Of a DNA stretch of 17,834 nt, positions 9,101 to 16,216 are shown piece by piece. The notes beneath the pieces are model-generated. The model had not been told where the DNA came from and made no database searches. It saw only the letters and a program-made list of their open reading frames with translations. Each line of letters starts with the position of its first letter. The first letter of the stretch is position 1. Source of the DNA: Micractinium sp. NFX-FRZ (lineage: Eukaryota > Chlorophyta > Trebouxiophyceae > Chlorellales > Chlorellaceae); assembly GCA_029339195.1 (NCBI GenBank), contig JAPTJF010000726.1, forward strand, positions 1 to 17,834, written 5' to 3'. Made by a program: the position numbers and the translations under genes.

Positions 9101-9284
9101 CCCTGTCCGCCCCTGCCAACTCGCTCGCAGCTGCTGGGCCAGCCGTGCACAGCCGACGCCCAAGCACATTGTGTACGGCGCCACCGACCTGCTCTCAGGG
9201 GAGCACTTCTTGCAGCAGCTGTCCACCCTGGGCTACAAGAGCGGCGCGGCACCTGCAGCTCCTGCGGCAGGCCCGCCCCACTGA
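3149..9284 (+). CDS. SLY1: SLY1/SCFD1, Sec1/Munc18-family ER-Golgi SNARE regulator
   Basis: Sixteen exons: 3149-3179, 3298-3404, 3762-3881, 4100-4217, 4594-4709, 4942-5088, 5477-5653, 5891-5996, 6246-6331, 6624-6747, 6981-7129, 7445-7511, 7933-8166, 8424-8539, 8830-8927, 9131-9284; every junction keeps phase, giving 649 residues against about 620-640 for the family. Colinear SLY1 landmarks: RMLHFN near the start, [123 protein letters not shown] and [13 protein letters not shown]1 is a cytosolic protein that binds the Golgi syntaxin Sed5/SYP3 and promotes SNARE assembly in ER-Golgi and intra-Golgi fusion. Intron 3 is GC-AG. Exon 12 has an alternative in-frame acceptor 42 bp upstream (exon start 7403); 7445 is preferred because the extra 14 residues do not resemble the family. 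The start of exon 16 (CWASRAQ) is the least conserved junction. Confidence 0.93.
3882..4099 (+). other. GC-AG intron (SLY1 intron 3)
   Basis: The exon ends TTTGTGCAG and the intron begins GCAAGC, with no GT in phase nearby. The acceptor at 4098-4099 is a normal TCTCTGCAG. The flanking codons VYFVQ and [10 protein letters not shown] are continuous in the SLY1 family, so the GC donor is required by the protein. It carries the exact 19-bp tandem listed at 3998-4035. Confidence 0.85.
3998..4035. repeat. Exact 19-bp tandem duplication in SLY1 intron 3
   Basis: The unit CAGGGGCGCAGAGGTGGAC occurs at 3998-4016 and again at 4017-4035 with no mismatch, so it is a recent event. Its 5' edge is CAGG, a splice-like border. 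Confidence 0.9.
4424..4457. repeat. Exact 17-bp tandem duplication in SLY1 intron 4
   Basis: The unit TTGCAAGTGCTGAGCCT is present twice head to tail (4424-4440 and 4441-4457) without mismatch. Confidence 0.9.
4713..4725. repeat. TG dinucleotide microsatellite at the start of SLY1 intron 5
   Basis: A run of alternating T and G starts four bases into intron 5, immediately after the donor GTTTGT. It may vary in length between strains. Confidence 0.8.
5173..5198 (+). repeat. Intronic copy of the SLY1 exon 6 3' edge with its donor
   Basis: These 26 bases match the exon 6 / intron 6 border at 5068-5093 with one substitution, including CAG|GTGGG. The offset is 105 bp, and the frame from the true donor to the copied donor is open, so use of the copied donor would add 35 residues in frame. 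Confidence 0.9.
5349..5444. repeat. Imperfect 52-bp tandem repeat in SLY1 intron 6
   Basis: Two units start CTCTGCAGCAG at 5349 and 5401 and both end near TTCC(C)TGACT. They differ at many positions in the middle, so the duplication is older than the exact tandems in introns 3 and 4. Confidence 0.75.
5713..5732 (+). repeat. Intronic copy of the SLY1 exon 7 3' edge
   Basis: Twenty identical bases link exon 7 (5623-5642) and intron 7 (5713-5732) at a 90-bp offset. In the same open frame the copy encodes [10 protein letters not shown] against exon [10 protein letters not shown]. The donor part of the copy has decayed. Confidence 0.9.
5809..5823 (+). repeat. Intronic copy of the SLY1 exon 8 5' edge
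   Basis: Fifteen identical bases (TGCTGGCCATGCACC) occur in intron 7 and at exon 8 codons 4-8 (5901-5915), offset 92 bp. Weaker similarity extends to both sides. This copy lies downstream of the exon 7 copy in the same intron. Confidence 0.75.
6508..6550 (+). repeat. Intronic copy of the first codons of SLY1 exon 10
   Basis: The segment matches the exon 10 start at 6624-6665. The first 24 bases have three differences, all at third codon positions, so both encode AIEELNRK. After a small gap, AGCCACATCGA is identical in both. The offset is 115-116 bp. No in-phase acceptor precedes the copy (it reads CAAGCC), so it is unlikely to be a usable exon now. Confidence 0.85.
6824..6845 (+). repeat. 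Intronic copy of SLY1 exon 10 interior
   Basis: Twenty of 22 bases match exon 10 at 6692-6713. The offset is 132 bp, a multiple of three, and the frame stays open, giving RNSTHSL in the intron against RNNTRSL in the exon. Confidence 0.8.
6861..6903 (+). repeat. Intronic pseudo-acceptor and decayed copy of the SLY1 exon 11 start
   Basis: GTTGCTGCAG at 6861-6870 is a well-formed acceptor followed by a stretch resembling exon 11. CAAGCGCGCCAACC (6890-6903) matches CAAGCACACCAACC (7000-7013) at 12 of 14 positions, and GAAACGCG matches GAAGCGCG. The offset is 110 bp. Confidence 0.65.
7180..7204 (+). repeat. Intronic copy of SLY1 exon 11 (EDCLGNKA)
   Basis: Twenty-three of 25 bases match exon 11 at 7075-7099, again at a 105-bp offset and in the same open frame. 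Exon and intron both encode EDCLGNKA. Confidence 0.88.
7708..7963 (+). repeat. Two and a half 105-bp tandem units spanning the SLY1 intron 12 / exon 13 border
   Basis: Units begin at 7723, 7828 and 7933, each preceded by CCCGCCCTGCAG and each opening TGCCTGC(T/C)GAGGCAGA. Units 1 and 2 are about 90 percent identical by hand count. Unit 3 is the real start of exon 13 and leaves the repeat after CAGGTGGAGGG. All three acceptors have the same phase and there is no stop between them, so splicing to the first or second would add 70 or 35 residues in frame. Confidence 0.95.
8665..8687 (+). repeat. Intronic copy of the SLY1 exon 14 3' edge with a donor
   Basis: Twenty of 23 bases match 8519-8541, including CCCCAAGGT at the donor, offset 146 bp. 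Weaker similarity (AAGCCCA and flanks) extends about 35 bases upstream. The offset is not a multiple of three. A similar but very short case follows exon 15: TCACTCAGGTGGG at 8920 recurs as TCCCTCAGGTGGG at 8949. Confidence 0.8.
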
Positions 9285-9704
9285 GGCCCCATGCTCGCCG
9301 GTGCTCATTCTTTGCACCTGTGTTAGTATTGTGGCGGCTCCGTGGCAGCCTCCCTGCCTGCTTTCATTGTTGCTTCTGCTGCCCCCTTTGTCCATGCTCC
9401 CCTCATCCTAGCTCCCATGCTGCTCCTGCTGCCTTCCTCGCTTCATCCTGACTGTGCTCTTTGCTTACACTCTACTTGCAACCACACTTGACAGCACCAC
9501 TGTATCCATTGATCCCAGCCCCTCTGGCGCCCCACCAGACGCGTGACCCTCCCCAGCTGCCGGCAACTGTCGCCAGCGACACAGTGCTGATCAATACCAA
9601 GATAAACAGCTACGTAAATACCATTCGGAAAGTTACTCTGCTGCTGCCGCCTGCGCGCCACCCCCTGGCCTGGCTGGCGATTCCAGCTGGCTGCTGCCGG
9701 CAGC
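9285..9704. other. Shared 3' region of convergent SLY1 and gene 3
   Basis: The 420 bp between the SLY1 stop (TGA, 9282-9284) and the gene 3 stop (TAG, 9707-9705 on the minus strand) must contain both 3' untranslated regions. Base composition is pyrimidine-rich on the plus strand near 9340-9460 and more AT-rich near 9570-9640. No canonical TGTAA was found for SLY1. Confidence 0.6.
9465..9469 (-). terminator. Candidate polyadenylation signal TGTAA for gene 3
   Basis: TTACA on the plus strand is TGTAA on the minus strand, the usual green-algal polyadenylation signal, 236 bases downstream of the gene 3 stop. If it is used, the transcript would extend most of the way to the SLY1 stop and overlap the SLY1 3' untranslated region. 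A pentamer can occur by chance. Confidence 0.45.
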
Positions 9705-12700
9705 CTATTGGTATTCAGGAGGCAGCACGCCCTGCTCCACCAGCTGCGGGCCATAGTGAGGGAGGTGTGGCAAGGGCGGGCTGCACGGGTCAGGTGCACA
9801 CTTTGCACGCCAGCCAAGCTCCGCTGCAAGAATAGCAAACAAGGCCTTCCGAGTGCACGCCTCCCTCAGGTTCGCATCCGCCTATCAGCTAACCTCGCCT
9901 CGCCTACCACCCCTCCCGCCAACCAAACTCACCTTGCGCTGCTGCTTGCGAATCTTCTCCTCAAAGGCCAGCAAATTCTCCCACCCCCAGTCCTCCCTGT
10001 CAGCCTGGGCAGCCGCCGAGGCAGTGGCAGTGCCAACAGCAGGGGCCCTACCGCCTGCGCAAGAGCCACCACCGCCACCCACGCGGGCAGGTGTGGAGCC
10101 GCTCTCAAAGCGGTGGGTGGTGTGTGCCTGCCGGGCAGCCCCCGCTGGTGCAGAAGCAGCAGCAGCGGTGTCACTGCTGCGGGGTGGGGAGCCGCCGTGC
10201 CTGGCGCCGCTGTTGCTGCCGCCGCCGTTGTTGCCGCCAGTGAGCTGCGCACACTTGGCGCTGATGCGGTCCAGCTCAGACAGCAGCTGCCCAAACGACT
10301 TCTCCCGCCGCTTCACCTCGCTCTCCAACCGCTCCAAATCTGCCGCTGGCGCCCGCCCCTGCGCTGGCACTGTCCACTCCTGCTGCTGCGGCAGCGGTGC
10401 TGTTGCCGAAGGTGCTGCTGTGGCGGGCGCCTGCCGCCAGGCCTTGATGGGAGAGCCACTGCCTGCAGCCGCAGCCGCACCTGCGGAGGAGGCGTCGGCT
10501 GTGATCCTGAAGCTGCCGCCGCCGCCGCCAGCAGGCATTGACACCGTCAACTTGTTGCGTCCTCCCCCGTGCCGGCACTCGGCAACCGGCGATGCTGCTG
10601 CGGCAGCAGGCTGTTTGGGCCTGGATGGTGGCGGCGAGGCAGCGTGCGCCTCGTGGTGAAGGATGAGCAAGTCGCTGCTGCCGCTGCTGCGGCCCTCGCC
10701 ACGCCTGGGGGAGCGTGCACGTGCCCGTGGGGAGGAGGCAACCACCAGCACCTCGTGCTCAGCAGGGCCCAGCCCTGACCCAGAGGCTGCACGCGGTGAG
10801 GAGACAACAACCACATCGGTGTCGCCTGCCGCTGTGCTTACAGAGACGTTGGTTGTGGTGGTGGGTGCCGCTGCGCCGGCGCCTTCCCCGGCGCCCCAGT
10901 TGCTGTCCTTGCCCCTACTCTGCAGCAGACGTGGCGCCGGCTGCATGTGTGGGGAGGTGGGCCTGCTTGACGTCAACCTTGCTGCTGCTGCTGCTGCTGC
11001 TGCTGGGCCGCTGGGCTGCTGCCGACATGCCGCCAGGGCCTCTGCTGCCGCTGCTGAGCACGGGCGGGAGGTCACCACGGCCACAGCCTCGTCGTCTTGC
11101 CATTCCACCCGCTGCTGCCTCCTGGCAGCACTGGTGCCTCCGTGCGAGTGCCGGGCACCACTGCCACTGCTGCGCCCGGTGCTGTTGGGGTACCAGGGGT
11201 GGCGGGGCGAGCGGGGGCAGCCGCACTCGCGCAGGCCCGCCGCGCGCGCGCGCTCAGCAGCCGAGGGCGCCGACGTGGGGCGCCCCGGGGGCGGCTTGTT
11301 CCCAAACTTGTGTTGCAGAGGGCCCGGCGGGCGGAAGGCGTTCCTGCCGCCGCCACAGCTGCTGCATCTGGCGGCCCCTGACTGGTCTGTTGACCCCCCA
11401 GCCGCCTCATCCCAGGCGGCGGCAGCCTCCTCCTCCTCGTGAAGTCTGTGCGGCCGCGGGCTGCGCACCACCAGCACCACCTCCCCCTCCTCCCCCTGCT
11501 GCTGCTCCACCGTCAAGCTGCCGCCGCCGCCGCCTGCCACAGCCAGGTTCAGTGTGACGCCCCTGCTGCCCGACGTAGCGGATGCAGAGGCAACTGTGCC
11601 TGCCTCCCAGCCAGCAGCGGGGCCCACCGCAGCGACGTCGCCGCAGTAGCGCCAGCTGACAGCTGGGGTGAAGGCGATGGGGCGGGCGGCGCCGCTGCAC
11701 CCCACCAGACTGTCATCCCAGGCCCAGCGTCTGCACCCACTGCTTGCCGCAGCAGTGAAGCCGCCAGTAGGGGCAGCTGCGGCATCAGTCCGCAGCGCTG
11801 GTGCCGCCGGCGTGAAATGCTGCGCTGCAGCGGTGAGCTGCTGCGGGCGAGCGGCGGGGCCTGTGGTGGGCGCCAGCCGGCGCAGAAGCGTCAGCCTGTC
11901 AAGAAGATCGGCAGCTGGCGCTGCGACTGCTGGCTGGCGCTGCTGTGTGCCCATGGCCCGAGTGTACAGCAGCGTGCGCTGGCCCAGCGGCGAGGCGGGT
12001 GCGCTGGCGCTGCTCCTCGCCCATGCCCCCGTGCTGCCATCGGCGCAGGTGAAGGCATAGGCCTGCAGGCGCTGCTGCTGCTGTGGGGCCGGGGCGGCAC
12101 CAGCTGGTGACTGGTAACTGGTGGTGCTGAGCAGCGTGTCAGCCGAGGTGTAGACGAAGGCGGTGGGGGCACGGCCGTAGCCTGGCAAGTCGGGGGAAAG
12201 GGGCAGGCAAGCGCGGGGTGAGAGCCATGTGGGGAGCCGCAAACGTACTCAACAGCGACTGCTTTGACCAAGAGGCTGCAGTCATGCTGAGCGCCGAGGC
12301 AGCAAGCAAGCACGTGCACCGAGATAGCGATAACTGCCACCACGGCGCAGCACCCACCCCGGTTGACGGCAGCTCCCAGCTGGGGCGTCGCTGCTGCCGG
12401 CCCAGGCCGCGCCGTGCCGCCCGTCTGCTGCGCGCCGCCAACATACACGCCGGTGTGCTCCCGCCGCAGGCGAGAGTCTGAGTTGAGTGGCATGTAACTG
12501 CGGCAGGGGGAGTGAGGGCCGGCCAGGACCGGTGGCGGGGCAGGTGGCGGGGAGGGCGGCGGCCACCGCGAGACATATGCAGACATGCTGTTGCGGGTGA
12601 CGCCAGCCGCAGGCTCCCTCTTCTATCCACCCCCCTGGTGTGCCGGAGCTGCCCAGGCAGCGCGTCAGCCGCAGCCAAAAGCGGGCGCCCCCCTCACCTG

Positions 12701-12852
12701 GAGTAGCTGTCCCGGGGCTGGCTCTGCGCCCACACCACCTCGGCTCGCCCCTCCAGGCGCTGGTGCGGGCTGGACCAGCCGGCCGAGGCCTCGCCCGGCT
12801 GAACCGCCTCCCAGCGGTTTAGCCCAGGGGCGGTTGCGGGGTTGAACCGCAT
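9705..12852 (-). CDS. Unrecognised large, mostly disordered protein with C-terminal coiled coil
   Basis: Minus-strand exons 12852-12698, 12497-12358, 12181-9933 and 9743-9705, all phase-consistent, give 860 residues. The N-terminal ~110 residues (MRFNPATAPGLNRWEAVQPG, SYMPLNSDSRLRREHTGVYV, YGRAPTAFVYTSADTLLS) look conserved in composition, with few low-complexity runs. The middle is Ala/Ser/Gly/Pro-rich with Arg-Ser-Pro clusters and five short hydrophobic strands preceded by acidic residues. Around residues 710-743 lies a likely coiled coil (DLERLESEVKRREKSFGQLL), and the end reads FEEKIRKQQRK-LVEQGVLPPEYQ. The last exon is the 13-codon one because its acceptor (CCCGCAG after a pyrimidine-rich tract) is in phase and gives a protein-like end. 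It is head to head with gene 4 and convergent with SLY1. No function assigned. Confidence 0.75.
10981..11004. repeat. GCT microsatellite encoding polyalanine in gene 3
   Basis: Eight GCT units on the plus strand. On the minus strand, in the gene 3 frame, they encode an eight-residue alanine run just before ARLTSSRPTSP. Confidence 0.85.
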
Positions 12853-12988
12853 TCGTGTTAAACGACGGTGTCCTGAATTGGTCAAACTAGGCAGAACAGC
12901 TGCCCCAATTGTGAGGGCGTCCCCATTCCACGTCACCGGCGGCTCCCCCTTGCTTTCGGCCCCGCCCCGCTCCTCCCAGTCATCCGAT
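12853..12988. promoter_or_regulatory. Compact bidirectional promoter between genes 3 and 4
   Basis: Only 136 bp separate the two start codons. It contains ATTGG (12877-12881) and CCAAT (12905-12909), which are CAAT boxes facing opposite ways, a CACGTCAC element (12929-12936) that fits bZIP-type binding sites, and a GC-box-like CCCCGCCCCGC stretch near 12960-12970. No TATA box was seen. Motif functions are inference. Confidence 0.55.
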
Positions 12989-13988
12989 ATGCCGCCAAAG
13001 GACAAGGTGCGAACCCGCGCTTGCTCTGCTCCGCGCCAGCCAGACATGCCGTCGCATCGCTGTGGCTGGCTGCAGCTGTCACCCCACTGCCACTGCTATG
13101 GGGCCCCTGACACGCGCCCGACGTGCCCCACCGCAGAAGAAGAAGGCCAAGAAGAAGGCGCCCGCCTTCCTGACGGGGGCGGCGGACCTCGCGCCGTGGG
13201 GCCTTCAGGTGCGGCACCCGCCGGCGGTGGTGCCTGCGGGGAGCTCGCAGGGGTTGGATGTGAAAGATGGCGCCAGGCCTGGTCACACATGGCAGCAGGA
13301 CATATCGGTTGTGTAGCTAGCAGCCGGGGGGAACTGCAAGGGCAGGCAGGCTGCTTGATCGCCCCGTGCCATCCCAACACTACCGATGGCCTCCCCGCAC
13401 CCTCCCCCCATGCAGGCGGGCCAGCTGGTGCGCAACTCGCTGGGCTGCTCGGGCACCGTGATTGGAGTCAAGTTGTCCCCCGCTGGCAGCGAGCTGTGGG
13501 TGCGGTGGGCCGGCGGCCTGGACGCGCCCGTCGACGCATCGGGCGGGGTGCAGCCCGCCGGCGGCGCGGAGCAGCTGCAAAAGGACATTGTGTGCCGGCG
13601 GCAAGAGCAGGCAGCCCTAGACGCCAAGTGGTGCGTTGGGCTGATTGTGGGAGGGCCGTCCTTGGCTGGCTGGTTGAGGTGCAGCAACCCAGCTGCGTTT
13701 GGGATGATGGCAGCATGGCTGTGCAGGAATGCCTACTGCCGGCCTGCCTGCGCATTTGTAGGTGTCTGCCCGCCCATCTCCCGCCCCGCCCTGTTCTGCA
13801 GGAAGGCGTACGAAGAGGAGCAAGCGCGGAAGCAGGCAGAGGCAGCCAAGGCGGCGGCCAAGAAGAAGAAGAAGGCACCGGCAGCTGCAGCAGCAGAGTT
13901 CGGGGCCGGGGCGCTGCCGGAAGGGGACACGGCAGCGGCGGCAGCGGCAGCAGCGGCGGCAGCGGAGGCAGCAGTGGCATCAGCATAG
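12989..13988 (+). CDS. Small basic lysine/alanine-rich conserved-looking protein
   Basis: Four exons (12989-13006, 13137-13208, 13416-13630, 13802-13988) join in phase to give 163 residues. The first exon encodes only MPPKDK; exon 2 adds KKKAKKKAPAFLTGAADLAP. Residues about 31-75 (AGQLVRNSLGCSGTVIGVKL, then ELWVRWAGGLDAPV) read as a compact beta-rich module, possibly SH3/KOW-like. Next come a charged helix (DIVCRRQEQAALDAKW, KAYEEEQARKQAEAAKAAAK) and a Lys then Ala tail. The mix of basic N-terminus, small barrel and charged helix suits a nucleic-acid or cytoskeleton adaptor, but I do not recognise the family and assign no function. The codon split at 13630/13802 gives Trp. No TGTAA was seen close after the stop. 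Confidence 0.75.
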
Positions 13989-14376
13989 CTGCTGCCCCCA
14001 CGCGGGCAGCGGAGCCGCAAACTGCAGACACAGATATTGCTGGTGTGCACAACTATGTTCTGAGCGTCCCCGCTACTGCGCTGCATCTAATGCAACAGGG
14101 AACATAAGAGGCAACGTACATGGGCCCGCTGAGCCCATAATGCACGTGCCCATATCACACGCCAGCGCGCAAGTTGCTGCCCAGGCCACACTTTATGCTC
14201 CTGTTTTCTGCCCTGTGCCCATGAGACTTCCACTGCACCCCAGGCCTTGCCTGCACGCTCAGCTCAGCTTGCAAGACGGCGCCTGTGCCCTCATACCCGC
14301 CTGCGGTTTCTTTACTTACAGGTGAGGTAGCAGCGAGCTGGAGGCTGGTGCAGCGCATGTGTTTATAAGACCTACA

Positions 14377-14435
14377 TTGGGGCGCACGCGCCAGGGCAAG
14401 GCGCCCCGGTGGTTGCATCCGCCGCTGCGCCCCAA
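14377..14435. repeat. 10-bp perfect inverted repeat abutting the direct repeat
   Basis: TTGGGGCGCA at 14377-14386 is the exact reverse complement of TGCGCCCCAA at 14426-14435, enclosing 39 bp. The right arm ends one base before the direct-repeat copy at 14437. It could be a hairpin or a short terminal inverted repeat of a small element; no target-site duplication is evident. Confidence 0.6.
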
Positions 14436-14436
14436 G

Positions 14437-14510
14437 TAGGCGGGGCGCCCCATTCTGCGGTGCAGCCTGATGTGGGCTAGTTCGTTACAGACGAGAGGGG
14501 TGCTACGGTC
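14437..14510 (+). repeat. Direct repeat, copy 1
   Basis: This segment matches 17760-17834 along its whole length with a few substitutions and one- to two-base indels. The left edge is sharp: TAGGCGGGGCGCCCC starts both copies and the sequence before them is unrelated. It contains a GGGGCGCCCC palindrome. Confidence 0.9.
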
Positions 14511-15183
14511 AGGCATGAGGCCGCGCCGCAGGGGACAAGGGTAGGAGCGTGTAGGGCCGTGCCAGGCCCACGAGGCGGTGCCGCCGCCGCCCGCTGCCAC
14601 CATCCATGCCGCCTGCGCTGGCAGCGCTCCAGGGGGCCCTCAGGCTCGGCATGCCTCCAGGGGCCCTCGAATCCTTGTTAAAAACGCTCATCAGCCCTGG
14701 CTTTGTTCAATGCTTCCTCACTGCGGTACAAATGTACCGCCCCACTGGCAGCCCCATCTAAGTGGCGCACCTCCTGTCCCGCTTCCAAGGCTCACACCAG
14801 GCCCCCAGGCTGTCTCACAAGCCGCTGTCGCCCCCTCCAAGGCTGGCTGGTTGTCTCAAGAGCACCCGTGTGCGACCCCAAAGTGCTCAGCGCGCCCTCC
14901 TCGTGCCAGATTGCCTCCAGCTGGGCCTGGCAGCTCCCAGGGTGGGCATGGCAGCCCCTGCGTGGCACGTGGTTCACTTCCGTGGTGCTGCCCAGGGTGG
15001 GCATGGCTGCCAGGCGGCTGAGGCGGCCGGGCCGCCGGCACTGCCGACAGCTGCCCCTGCCCCTCCACTTCTGAACCTGGTGCAGATGGCAGCCCGGTTT
15101 GGCGTTGGCCCCGGCCTGACAACCTTGAGGGACAGCGGCACTACGACGTTCTGGGGCAGGCAACGGAGCACTGGATGCTTTCT

Positions 15184-15479
15184 GCCAGCTGGTGGGTGGG
15201 CGTCGAAGCGGCAGCAAGTGGGGGACAGGTGCAGGGCCCTCCCGCTCTGCCTCCCTCCATCCGTCTTCCCCTCCTCTTGCTCTCCCAGCCCCTCGCTGTG
15301 CCCTGCCCCTCGCTGCGCCCTGCCTGGCCTGCCCTGCGGCGCAAGGCGGCGCAGCAGGCCTTCAAGCCCTTGGTGGGCGAGGTGGACCGCTACAGGGTGT
15401 CCTGGGACACCTCCAAGCACGCCTTCTGCGTGCAGTTCAAGGTCTTCAGCAAGAGCTTCCCCGTGCGGACCTACCTGAA
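15184..15479 (+). pseudogene. Copy A: truncated fragment of an unrecognised gene family
   Basis: From 15184 the sequence matches the intron between exons 2 and 3 of copy C, including 41 identical bases (15237-15277 against 16720-16760). It then matches exon 3 of copy B: AFKPLVGEVDRYRVSWDTSK, AFCVQFKVFSKSFPV. The acceptor CAG before exon 3 in copy B has become TGCGG here, so the exon has lost its splice site. The copy has no exons 1, 2 or 4 and stops near 15479, where the inverted copy B starts. The core (VSWDTSK-x-AF-x-VQFK, then SFPV) faintly recalls AP2-type DNA-binding folds; this is a guess. Confidence 0.75.
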
Positions 15480-15493
15480 GCACGGGGAAGCTC
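15453..15493. repeat. Centre of a long palindrome joining copies A and B
   Basis: GAGCTTCCCCGTGC (15453-15466) and GCACGGGGAAGCTC (15480-15493) are perfect 14-bp inverted arms around a 13-base spacer. Imperfect complementarity continues outward because copies A and B are paralogues in opposite orientation, giving a foldback with arms of roughly 130 bp of exon plus intron sequence. Confidence 0.9.
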
Positions 15494-16216
15494 CTGTTGA
15501 AGCCCTTGAATTGCACGCGGAAAGCGCGCTTGGAGGTGTCCCATGACACGCCGTTGCAGTCCACGTCGCCCACGATGGGCTTGAAGGCCTGTGCTGCCGC
15601 CTCCTTGAGCTGCGGGGCGAGGGGCATGGGCGCAGTTGGGGGCGTGGTGAGGCGCAATGAGGTGCGGGGCGCAGGGAGGGGCAGGGAGAGGGAGAGGAGG
15701 GGAACGGGTGTGGAGGGAGGCAGAGCGGGAGGGCCTGCACCTGTCGGCCGTCAGCACCCGCCCGCCCACCCGCCGGCCAGGCGCACCTCTGGCACAGAGC
15801 TGATGCCCGCCAGGTTCTCGTCCGCCCAGGCGGTGCAGGCGGGCGGGAACTCGATGTTCAGGCCCATCAGCTTGCTGAACCTGCAGCGGCAGCAGCAGGG
15901 ACGGGGGCAGGTGGGCGCATGAATGGGCGGGCAGCATGCAATGGCGGCCAGGGCGGCGGTGGCGCCAGGCGGCCGAGGTTGGGCGCACTCCCCCGGCCAA
16001 GCCCCCACCGCCTTGGCCCCACACTCGCCTGTCCGCCTCCAGGTCGGGCAGGCCCCCGGCGAAGGTGCGGCCTCGTGCTGACTAGCACTGTTTCGCGCTC
16101 TCAACCAGCGGAGTGCCCGTTTCATTTGCGTCTTGGTGCCGATTGTAATCAAATTCAAACTCGCGCAGAGAAGCAGCTCCCCATGGCGGCCGCACAATTC
16201 CTCTGCCACTCGCCAT
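15479..16216 (-). pseudogene. Copy B: inverted, broken member of the same family
   Basis: Minus-strand pieces: exon 1 from ATG 16216-16214 to about 16030, exon 2 at 15880-15787 (FSKLMGLNIEFPPACTAWAD, ENLAGISSVPE), exon 3 at 15609 to about 15479 (LKEAAAQAFKPIVGDVDCNG, VSWDTSKRAFRVQFKGFNRS, FPV). Exon 1 aligns with copy C (FDYNRHQDANETGTPLVESA) but has TAG where copy C has a Tyr codon. The ATG homologous to copy C (16184-16182) carries an extra G, so only the ATG at 16216 is in frame. The exon 1 donor is GCGAGT in place of GT. The end of exon 3 and exon 4 are missing, cut at the palindrome. Exons 2 and 3 are open, so this may be a recent loss. Confidence 0.75.

Larger units (their letters stand above)
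13989..15183. other. Gene-free stretch with short repeats
   Basis: I see no supportable gene here. Open frames exist on both strands but lack splice-consistent extension, conserved-looking sequence or plausible starts. It contains a TTTATAAG box near 14362-14369, the inverted repeat at 14377-14435, the first copy of the direct repeat, a GCGGTAC/GTACCGC inverted pair near 14723-14740, and an exact 17-bp repeat (CCCAGGGTGGGCATGGC) at 14936 and 14991. Confidence 0.6.

Noticed and set aside
9443..9838. Minus-strand frame after CAG at 9836-9838 as the last exon of gene 3
   Set aside because: It is phase-compatible but yields a Cys/Trp/Arg-rich random-looking tail. The shorter exon at 9743-9705 has a better pyrimidine tract and a protein-like end.
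9708..11557. Long plus-strand open frames opposite gene 3
   Set aside because: They are shadows of a high-GC coding strand, rich in Pro/Ala/Arg/Cys, without splice-consistent structure.
9885..12242. A 785-codon unbroken minus-strand frame as a complete gene
   Set aside because: It lacks the well-spliced N-terminal exons at 12852-12358 and reads past a GTGAGT donor at 9932-9927 into intron. It is treated as exon 3 of gene 3.
14437..14510. Direct repeat as a tRNA gene or tRNA-derived SINE, prompted by the AGTTCG stretch
   Set aside because: No cloverleaf can be drawn; there is no matching A box, acceptor stem or anticodon arm.
14578..15478. Plus-strand frames across 14578-15478 as a gene
   Set aside because: Composition is low-complexity Pro/Ser/Ala, no family feature appears before copy A, and part overlaps the palindrome.
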